From the NCBI RefSeq assembly GCF_023015695.1, contig NZ_JALKAS010000001.1:1798001-1862000 (forward strand): a stretch of DNA of 64,000 nt. The letters run 5' to 3'. Positions 46,432-53,467 of this stretch are shown here, one piece after another. Position 1 is the first letter of the stretch. Each line of letters begins with the position of its first letter. Source of the DNA: Jannaschia sp. S6380 (GTDB lineage: Bacteria > Pseudomonadota > Alphaproteobacteria > Rhodobacterales > Rhodobacteraceae). The position numbers were made by a program, and so were the translations under genes. Under the pieces are notes generated by a model that saw nothing but the letters and a program-made list of their open reading frames with translations, did not search any database and was not told the DNA's origin.

Positions 46432-47901
46432 CTACTCGTCCTGAAGCGGCAGCGCGACGAAGCGCGCATCCTCGCCGCGGCGGATAAGCAGAAGGAAGGA
46501 TTTCTGGCCGGCCTCGCGGGCCTCCTCGATCCTGTCCTCCAGGTCCGCGACGGTCGAGACGGCCACTTGGCCGGCCTCCTCGATCAGATCGCCCGCGCGC
46601 AGCCCCTTTTCATAGGCGGCGGAGGTCTCGTCGATATCCGACACGACCAAGCCCTCGGCCCCCTCTTCGAGGCCGAGTTGTCCGCGCAACTCGTCCGTCA
46701 GCGTGGAGATCGTCATGCCCATGATGGTGCTCTGCGCCGGATCCTCGGCCGTGGCCGAGGCCGGAACGGCCCGTTCGGCGTCTTCGCGACGGCCGAGCGT
46801 CACCAGCAGGGTCTGCGTCTCGCCATCGCGGAACACGACGACGCGCACCGCCTTGTCGACCGGCGCGTTGCCGACCGTGCGGACGAGCTGACCCGTATCC
46901 TGGATCTCCGTTCCGTCGAAGGTCAGGATGACGTCACGCGCCTCGATGCCCGCTTCCTTGGCCGGACCGTCGGGGACATCCGTGACCAGTGCGCCACGGG
47001 CGCTTTCCAAGCCCAGTGCCTCTGCCAGCTCCTCGTCGACTTCCTGGATGCGGACACCCAGCCAGCCGCGGCGGGTCTCGCCGAACTCCTGCAACTGGTC
47101 GACGACGCGGGTGACCACGTTGGACGACATCGCGAAACCGATTCCGATGGAGCCGCCATTGGGCGACAGGATCGCGGTGTTCACGCCGATCACCTCGCCA
47201 TCCATGTTGAACAGCGGACCGCCCGAGTTGCCCCGGTTGATGGCCGCGTCGGTCTGGATGTAGTCGTCATAGCTGCCCTGAAGCTCCCGCTCGCGGGCCG
47301 AGACGATGCCGGCCGAGACCGAGAAGCCCTGGCCCAGCGGGTTGCCCATGGCCATGACCCAGTCGCCGGTGCGCATGACATCGCTGTCGCCGAAAGGCAC
47401 GAAGTCCAGCGGCTCGGGCGCCTCGACCTTGAGAAGGGCGATATCTGTCTTGGGATCGGTGCCGATCAGTTCGGCGGGCAGTTCGGCGCCCGAATAGAAC
47501 TCGATCAGGATCTCGTCGGCATTCTCGATGACGTGGTTGTTGGTGACGATGAAGCCGTCCTCGGAGATCACGAAACCGGATCCCAACGCGCTGCCACGGC
47601 GCGAACGGGGCGGAACGGGCGGCTGCTGTCCGTCTCGGTTGCGGTCGCGGAACTCCTCGAAGAAATCCTCGAGCGGGTTGCCGCTGTTGGGACCGCGCTC
47701 GGCGGCATTGATGGTTGTGTTCGTGGTGATGTTCACCACCGAATTCGCGACCTGATCGACCAGATCGGCGAAAGTGTCGGGCCGCTGCTGGGCGGCGGCG
47801 GCAAAGGCCGACGCGATCAGCATGGCAAGGCCGAGCATAACGGCCGCCAGCGCGCGGAACGCGGCACCGACGGGCCGTTGCAGGTTGGTGTCTGTAGGCA
47901 A
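46432..47901 (-). CDS. degP: Periplasmic serine protease, DegP/DegQ (Do) family
   Basis: A 489-aa HtrA-type protease that degrades misfolded envelope proteins. I place the start at a TTG (47901): AGGAGGG lies 5 nt upstream and it leads into the signal peptide (about residues 15-37, ending AAAA); no ATG is available near it. Triad residues are His123 (TNNHVIE), Asp153 (TDIALLK) and Ser226 (GNSGGPL). Two PDZ domains follow (about 290-370 and 395-480). It sits downstream of hflC but is separated from it by an intrinsic terminator, so it has its own promoter in 47902-48085. Confidence 0.95.
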   Translation of the reverse strand: MPTDTNLQRPVGAAFRALAAVMLGLAMLIASAFAAAAQQRPDTFADLVDQVANSVVNITTNTTINAAERGPNSGNPLEDFFEEFRDRNRDGQQPPVPPRSRRGSALGSGFVISEDGFIVTNNHVIENADEILIEFYSGAELPAELIGTDPKTDIALLKVEAPEPLDFVPFGDSDVMRTGDWVMAMGNPLGQGFSVSAGIVSARERELQGSYDDYIQTDAAINRGNSGGPLFNMDGEVIGVNTAILSPNGGSIGIGFAMSSNVVTRVVDQLQEFGETRRGWLGVRIQEVDEELAEALGLESARGALVTDVPDGPAKEAGIEARDVILTFDGTEIQDTGQLVRTVGNAPVDKAVRVVVFRDGETQTLLVTLGRREDAERAVPASATAEDPAQSTIMGMTISTLTDELRGQLGLEEGAEGLVVSDIDETSAAYEKGLRAGDLIEEAGQVAVSTVADLEDRIEEAREAGQKSFLLLIRRGEDARFVALPLQDE

Positions 47902-48085
47902 GGGTTCCCTCCTGAGATTCCTGTTCGCGCCCTTTTGGCGGGCGTTCGACGTGTTGCATGTCCACATCATTCCGCCGGCTTTCAACGCGCGAGGCTTCAC
48001 ATGGCCGTGAGACGGAGCGTGACGGGAACCTAGGCCCGATTCGCGGCGCCGCCAAGGGGCGCGCATCCAAAGCCTGCACGGCCAT

Positions 48086-48110
48086 GGAAAAAGGGCCCAG
48101 CGGGGCCCTT
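48086..48110 (-). terminator. Intrinsic terminator of the hflKC operon
   Basis: AAGGGCCC and GGGCCCTT (48091-48098 and 48103-48110) form an 8-bp stem with a 4-nt loop. On the minus strand it is followed by TTTTT, 23 nt beyond the hflC stop, a textbook intrinsic terminator separating hflKC from degP. Confidence 0.9.
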
Positions 48111-48132
48111 CCTCATTTGCATCCCGGTTCCG

Positions 48133-49191
48133 TCAGTTCTGGATCGGAACCGTCGTCACCGTGGTATCCGACCCCGCGGCATCGGCCGACGTCCCCGTGT
48201 CGGGGGCGTTCGACGGCGCCGTGTCGTCGGTGATCGATTCGGGCGTGACATCCGGTTCGTCGCCTTCGGCCGCGTTGCCGATCGGATCGGGCACAGGCTG
48301 CGCGGGGGCCGTCGCGCGCCCGGGGATGCGGTCGTTCTTCAGGTAGTCGAAGAACTCCGAATCCGGCGACAGGACTAAGGTCGAGTTGCTACCCTGCAAC
48401 GCGCGGGTATAGGCCGTCAGCGAGCGGTAGAATTCGAAGAACTCCGGGTCGCTGCTGAACGCGTCCGCGAAGATGCGGTTGCGTCGGGCATCGGCTTCGC
48501 CGCGCGCGATCTCGGCCTCGCGGCTCGCCTCCGACGTCAGCTCGATCACGGTCCGGTCGGCTTGCGCGCGGATCCGCTGCGCCGCCTCCTCGCCGCGCGC
48601 GATTTCATCGGCGGCTTCGCGTTCCCGCTCGGCACGCATCCGCGCGAAGGTCGCATCCAGGTTCTGCGGTGGCAGATCCGTCCGCTTCAGCCGCACGTCG
48701 ATGATCTGCAGACCCAGATTCGCGGCCCGCGACCGGGCCCCCGACGCGATGCGCTGCATCAGCAGGGCGCGATCTTCCGACAGGATCTCGTTGGAGGAAA
48801 CCGAGCCCAGCACCTCGCGCATCTGCGACCGGATGATGTCATCCAGGCGCTGCTCGGCCTGCTCCACGCCGCCGCTGGGATTGGCCTCGCGGAACTGCCG
48901 GAGGTTGGCGATCCGGTAGCGCGCGAAGGCATCCACGACCAGGCGCCGGTCATCGCTGGGCGTGACCTCGATCGGATCGATGTCGCGCGACAGGATGCGG
49001 TCGTCGTAGAACGCGACATCCTGGATCAACGGCACCTTGAAGGCGATGCCGGGATCTTCCTTGATATCGACCACCCGGCCGAATTGCAGGACCAGCGCCT
49101 TCTGGCGCTCGTCGACGACGAAGACCGCCGAGAAGAGCACCACGAGGGCGAGGGCGAGGATCGGCAGAAGCCATATGCTGCGGTTCATCAA
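48133..49191 (-). CDS. hflC: FtsH protease modulator HflC
   Basis: A 352-aa SPFH (band 7) membrane protein with one N-terminal helix (about residues 5-25) and a periplasmic domain. DERQKALVLQFGRVV, SEDRALLMQ and REREAADEIARGEEAAQRIRA are typical. It forms large cages with HflK around FtsH. The start overlaps the hflK stop by ATGA. The C-terminal 60 residues are an extra low-complexity tail rich in Pro, Thr, Asp and Ala, absent from E. coli HflC. Confidence 0.95.
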   Translation of the reverse strand: MMNRSIWLLPILALALVVLFSAVFVVDERQKALVLQFGRVVDIKEDPGIAFKVPLIQDVAFYDDRILSRDIDPIEVTPSDDRRLVVDAFARYRIANLRQFREANPSGGVEQAEQRLDDIIRSQMREVLGSVSSNEILSEDRALLMQRIASGARSRAANLGLQIIDVRLKRTDLPPQNLDATFARMRAEREREAADEIARGEEAAQRIRAQADRTVIELTSEASREAEIARGEADARRNRIFADAFSSDPEFFEFYRSLTAYTRALQGSNSTLVLSPDSEFFDYLKNDRIPGRATAPAQPVPDPIGNAAEGDEPDVTPESITDDTAPSNAPDTGTSADAAGSDTTVTTVPIQN

Positions 49192-50345
49192 TTCGTCCCC
49201 CCTTGGGTCGCGCGTCCGCCGCGAAGTTCGTTGAGCGGCAGATACGGCACGATGCCCTGGCCGCCATTGCCGCCGGTCACGCCGCCATCGACGATGATCT
49301 TGTCGACGTCGCCCAGGACCTGCTCCATCGTCTCCAGATAGAGGCGCTTGCGGGTCACGTCGGGCGCGTTGGCGTATTCGGCCAGCACGGCGGTGAAACG
49401 GCTCGCCTCGCCTTCGGCCTCGTTCACGACGCGGGCGCGGTAGCCTTCCGCCTCCTCCAGGAGCTGCGCCGCCTCACCGCGTGCGCCGGCCAGGACCTGG
49501 TTGGCATAGCGGTCTGCCTCGGATTGCAGCCGGTCGCGCTGCTGCTCGGCGGCCTGCACCTCGCGGAAGGCGTCGATGACCTGCGCCGGCGGGTCGGCCC
49601 GGTCGAAGTTGACGCGGAGGATCTGCACCCCGGAATTGTAGCTGTCGAGCGTCTGCTGGATCAGCTCGCGCAGACGTTCGGCGATGATCCCCCGGTCACG
49701 GTTCAGGATCGGCGCAAGCGGCGACTGCGCCACGATTTCGCGCATGGCGGATTCGGACACGGCGCGGATCGTCTGCTCGGGGTCGCGCAGGTTGAAGAGG
49801 TATTCCGCCGGATCATTGATGTTCCAGACCACTTGGAAATCAATGTCGACCACGTTTTCGTCGCCGGTCAACATCAGGCCCTGCTCGTCGCGATTGCCAC
49901 GGTTCACGCCGATGGCGACCGTCCGTTCGGAGGTCACGGAGAGCACTTCCTTTGTGACCACCGGCCAGGGCGCGAAGTTCAGGCCCGGCTCGCCGATGCC
50001 CGAGAAATCGCCGAAGAACAACTCGACCGAACGCTGGTCCGCCTGGACACGGTAGAAGGACATGAACAGCCAGGCCACGATCAGGACCAGGATGCCGAGA
50101 CCGATCGTCGTGCGGTTCACCTCGAATCCGCCGCCGCCCGGACCGCCGCCCCGATTGCCGCCGCCGCGACCCCCCATCAGCACGCGCAACTGGTCCTGCC
50201 CCTTCTTGAGAAGCTGGTCGACCTCGGGCACGCCCTGCGTCCCGCGATTGGGGGGCCTTCGCCCGCCGGTCGGGCGTTCGGGACCGCGCCCGTCGTCCCC
50301 GCCCGAATTGCCGCCGCCCCCCCAGGGGCCTCCGCTACCTGCCAT
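49188..50345 (-). CDS. hflK: FtsH protease modulator HflK
   Basis: A 385-aa SPFH protein. The N-terminal 70 residues are Gly/Arg/Pro-rich and cytoplasmic, followed by one helix (about residues 80-98) and the periplasmic SPFH domain (ADQRSVELFFG, VDIDFQVVWNI, YNSGVQILRVNFDRADPP). It partners with HflC to control FtsH quality control of membrane proteins. I used the ATG at 50345; a TTG just before it is possible. It lies 62 nt downstream of gor on the same strand. Confidence 0.95.
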   Translation of the reverse strand: MAGSGGPWGGGGNSGGDDGRGPERPTGGRRPPNRGTQGVPEVDQLLKKGQDQLRVLMGGRGGGNRGGGPGGGGFEVNRTTIGLGILVLIVAWLFMSFYRVQADQRSVELFFGDFSGIGEPGLNFAPWPVVTKEVLSVTSERTVAIGVNRGNRDEQGLMLTGDENVVDIDFQVVWNINDPAEYLFNLRDPEQTIRAVSESAMREIVAQSPLAPILNRDRGIIAERLRELIQQTLDSYNSGVQILRVNFDRADPPAQVIDAFREVQAAEQQRDRLQSEADRYANQVLAGARGEAAQLLEEAEGYRARVVNEAEGEASRFTAVLAEYANAPDVTRKRLYLETMEQVLGDVDKIIVDGGVTGGNGGQGIVPYLPLNELRGGRATQGGTN

Positions 50346-50407
50346 CAAATCCGTCCCTTCGTCAGTCTTCTTGCGTGTTTTCTAGATTGGCCCCCGGGGG
50401 CACGAGT

Positions 50408-51766
50408 TCAAGCGAGCGTGCGGACCGGCTCCTTCAGGGTCACCAGCTCCTCGGCCATCGTGGGATGGACCGCGCAGGTCCGGTCGAAGTCGGCCTTCGT
50501 CGCCCCCATCTTCAGCAGGATGCCGACATATTGGATCATCTCGCCCGATTGCGGACCGACGATATGCACGCCCAGCACCTTGTCGGTCTCCTTCGAGACC
50601 AGCATCTTGAACAGCACCCGCTCCTCGCCGCCGGCGAAAGCCTGCTGCATCGGACGGAAGGCGGTGGCGTAGACCAGCGTCGATTCCTGCGCCTCGGCCT
50701 CCTCCTCGGTCAGGCCGACGGTGCCCATCTCGGGCTGGGTGAAGATCGCGGTCGGGATGAAATCGTAGTCCATCTGCGTCTTTTCGCCTTGGAACACGGT
50801 CTTGTGAAAGGCAATCGCCTCGCGGATGGCCACGGGCGTCAGTTCCATCTTCCCGATCACGTCACCCAGCGCAAAGATCGACGGCACCGAGGTCTGGCCG
50901 TATTCGTCGACGCAGATCGTGCCCTTGCGGTCCAGCTCCACGCCGGCTTCCTCCAAGCCCATCTCGCCGGTGTTAGGGCTTCGCCCGACGGCCCAGAGAA
51001 GGCAGTCGAATTCGTCCGCGTGCCCGTTGGACCCCTTGACCCAGATCCTGTCGCCGCGCTTCTCGATCTCCACGGGGGCGCAGCCGGTGTGGATGGTGAT
51101 GCCGCGCCGCACCATGCAGTCGCCGACATGGCCGCGCGCCTCCTCGTCGAAGCCGCGCAGGATCTGGGCGCCGCGGATGAACATGCTGACCTCTGCGCCC
51201 AGGCCGTTGAAGACGCCCGCGAACTCGCAGCCGATATAGCCGCCGCCGACGATCAGCATCTTCTTGGGGATCGCGTCCAGGTGGAACAGGTCGTCGCTGA
51301 CGACGCCCAGATCGGCATTCTTGATGTCGGGCAGGTTCGGGCGCCCGCCCGTCGCCACCAGGATGTGCTTGGCGGTCTTCGTGGTTCCATCGGCCAGTTC
51401 GACGGTGTGCGGGTCCTTCAGCACGGCGCGGTGATCGAAGATCTCGACGCCAGCCTTTTCCAGGTTCTCGCGGTACACCTCCTCCAGGCGATCAAGTTCG
51501 GAGTGCAGGCGGGTGCGGAAGGTCTTCCAGTCGAACGTACCGACCGACGCGTCCCAGCCGTAATCGCGCCCGAGATGGATTGCCTCGGGGTATTCCGATG
51601 CGAACACCATCAGCTTCTTCGGCACGCAACCCCGGATGACGCAAGTTCCGCCCATCCGGCTCGACTCGGCCAGCGCGACCCGGTTGCCGTCCATCGCGGT
51701 CAGCCGTGCCGCCCGAACCCCGCCGGAGCCGCCGCCGATGACGAAAAGGTCGTAGTCGAATTCCAT
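50408..51766 (-). CDS. gor: Glutathione-disulfide reductase
   Basis: A 452-aa FAD/NADPH oxidoreductase that reduces glutathione disulfide. The redox-active pair is Cys42/Cys47 in TCVIRGCVPKK, the FAD site is DLFVIGGGSGGVRAA, the NADPH site GGGYIGCEFAG, and the C-terminal CAVHPTMAEELV gives the catalytic His/Glu. The ATG at 51766 fits the family start, with GGAAG upstream. rpiA lies 68 nt upstream on the same strand, and hflKC follow, so a long transcript is possible. Confidence 0.95.
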   Translation of the reverse strand: MEFDYDLFVIGGGSGGVRAARLTAMDGNRVALAESSRMGGTCVIRGCVPKKLMVFASEYPEAIHLGRDYGWDASVGTFDWKTFRTRLHSELDRLEEVYRENLEKAGVEIFDHRAVLKDPHTVELADGTTKTAKHILVATGGRPNLPDIKNADLGVVSDDLFHLDAIPKKMLIVGGGYIGCEFAGVFNGLGAEVSMFIRGAQILRGFDEEARGHVGDCMVRRGITIHTGCAPVEIEKRGDRIWVKGSNGHADEFDCLLWAVGRSPNTGEMGLEEAGVELDRKGTICVDEYGQTSVPSIFALGDVIGKMELTPVAIREAIAFHKTVFQGEKTQMDYDFIPTAIFTQPEMGTVGLTEEEAEAQESTLVYATAFRPMQQAFAGGEERVLFKMLVSKETDKVLGVHIVGPQSGEMIQYVGILLKMGATKADFDRTCAVHPTMAEELVTLKEPVRTLA

Positions 51767-51834
51767 TGATCTTCCTTTCCGGCGCCCGGGGGCCTTTGCT
51801 CCTGTCCGGTTCCGTCCTCCGGCACCGCGCCTCG

Positions 51835-52623
51835 TCAATCCGCGACGGACACGAAGATGTTGTCTTCGTCGCCGATGTCGATGCGCTCATGCGTCACGGT
51901 TCCGCGCGTCATGTCCCGGATCTCGACCCCGCCATCGGCGTCGCCCACGATCACGACGTCGCAGATGTCGAGGAACAGGCCGTTCTCGACCACGCCCGGG
52001 ATCTGGTTGAGCACCAGCGAAAGCTGCCGTGGGTTGCCGATCCGGCGGAGGTGCAGGTCCAGGATCATGTTGCCCTCGTCCGTGCGATAGCGCGCATCGC
52101 GGTTCAGGCGCAGCGTCACGGAACGGCCGGCAACGTCCATCCCGATCAGGCTCTCCTCGATCAGGGCCTTGGTGGTCTGCCAGCCGAAGGGAATGACTTC
52201 CACCGGCAGGGGAAACGCCCCCAGGTTGTCGACATGCTTCGACTTGTCGGTGATCACCACCATCATGTCGGACGCCGTCGCCACGATCTTCTCCTGCAGG
52301 AGCGCGCCGCCGCCGCCCTTTATCAGGCTGAGGTCGGTGTCGAACTCGTCGGCCCCGTCGATCGTCAGGTCCAGCCACTTGACGTCTTCCAAGGTGGCGA
52401 CCGGCACCCCGCATTGCCGCGCCAGATCCGCCGTGCGCGAGGAGGTCGGCACGCCGGTGACGCGCAGGCCGTCCTGGCGGATCCGTTCACCCAGGCAACG
52501 GACCATCCAGGCCGCCGTCGACCCGGTGCCCAGCCCGATGCGCATCCCGTCCTGGACGTAGTCCAGCGCGCGCCGCGCCGAGACGTACTTGGCCATGTCG
52601 ATCGGGTTGGGCTTGGCGGACAT
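51835..52623 (-). CDS. rpiA: Ribose-5-phosphate isomerase A
   Basis: A 262-aa isomerase interconverting ribose-5-phosphate and ribulose-5-phosphate in the pentose phosphate pathway. GLGTGSTAAWMV, IDGADEFDTDLSLIKGGGGALLQEK (only the core IDGADE and KGGGGA are needed for the call) and the catalytic Glu within LQEKIV identify the A-type enzyme. GGGAG precedes the ATG at 52623. Gor follows on the same strand. Confidence 0.95.
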   Translation of the reverse strand: MSAKPNPIDMAKYVSARRALDYVQDGMRIGLGTGSTAAWMVRCLGERIRQDGLRVTGVPTSSRTADLARQCGVPVATLEDVKWLDLTIDGADEFDTDLSLIKGGGGALLQEKIVATASDMMVVITDKSKHVDNLGAFPLPVEVIPFGWQTTKALIEESLIGMDVAGRSVTLRLNRDARYRTDEGNMILDLHLRRIGNPRQLSLVLNQIPGVVENGLFLDICDVVIVGDADGGVEIRDMTRGTVTHERIDIGDEDNIFVSVAD

Positions 52624-52661
52624 CGTGGCGGGCTCCCTCGTTTCTCGGGGGCTTATAGACG

Positions 52662-53345
52662 TCACGCCGCCCCGCCGCGAGAGGCCATTTCCAGCGATTC
52701 CAGCAGAATTGGCAGGGCGCGCGCCGGAAGGATCAGCGCGACCGTCCCCTGCTCCAGGGTCAGGGAAACCGGGCCCGTCGCGCGGTTGGACGTCCCTACC
52801 CGTGTCAGTGGCGACATCGCGATCCCGTCGATGGGCCAGTGGAGGCCGCGACTTCGCCCCCGCACGGTGTCCAGCGGCCAGAGGGACACACGGGTTCCCC
52901 GGGACAGATCCAGATCCAGATGCGCGGGGGCGATGCATATGCAGTCGACCTCGTCCAGCAGAACGCAACGCCCGCGCGACCGCGCGAGTTCGGTCAGGCA
53001 GGCAAGGAAGTGATCGACCCGCGCCCCGGTGAAGCCTACCGCGATGGTCAGACCGGCGGGAAAACTGCGCAGGGCCTTGGCGAAGTCGGTGCTGTCCTGC
53101 TCGGCGATATGCGTCACGCGATCGGCCAAGGCCGACCGGGCCGCGGCCGAGACCGAGTCGAGGTCGCCGATCACGGCTTCGGGCATCCGCCCCGCTTCGA
53201 TCGCGGTGTCTGCACCGCTGTCGACCGCGATCAGGCGGGGCGCATGCCTTAAGGCTTCGTCAAGAACCGCCGTGCTAACCGGTGCGCCACCGATCAATGT
53301 CTGCGCGGGGACCCATTCGGAAACGGCCCGTTTCAAATCTGGCAA
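52662..53345 (-). CDS. thiN: Thiamine pyrophosphokinase
   Basis: A 227-aa kinase that makes thiamine diphosphate from thiamine and ATP. Conserved elements are VDSGAD (about residue 45), PEAVIGDLDSV, QDSTDFAKALR and GFTGARVDHFLA. No ATG is available; I choose the TTG at 53345, preceded by GAGG. A GTG at 53387 or another TTG at 53336 are alternatives. The first 20 residues therefore remain uncertain. It diverges from the acidic protein gene and is followed by rpiA after 38 nt. Confidence 0.85.
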   Translation of the reverse strand: MPDLKRAVSEWVPAQTLIGGAPVSTAVLDEALRHAPRLIAVDSGADTAIEAGRMPEAVIGDLDSVSAAARSALADRVTHIAEQDSTDFAKALRSFPAGLTIAVGFTGARVDHFLACLTELARSRGRCVLLDEVDCICIAPAHLDLDLSRGTRVSLWPLDTVRGRSRGLHWPIDGIAMSPLTRVGTSNRATGPVSLTLEQGTVALILPARALPILLESLEMASRGGAA

Positions 53346-53467
53346 GAATCCGTCCTCGGCATCGCCAAATTGTCCCGATCGGGGCACGATTTGACTGGAT
53401 TCGTCTGTTTATGTCCAAGTTTGAGTGAAACAGGTTTCCCGCCCGGGAAGAAAGTGATGGTGCCTCG

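Noticed and set aside
50385..50400. Palindrome GCCCCCGGGGGC downstream of gor
   Set aside because: Too little loop for a stable hairpin and no T-run; likely GC-rich chance sequence, not a terminator.
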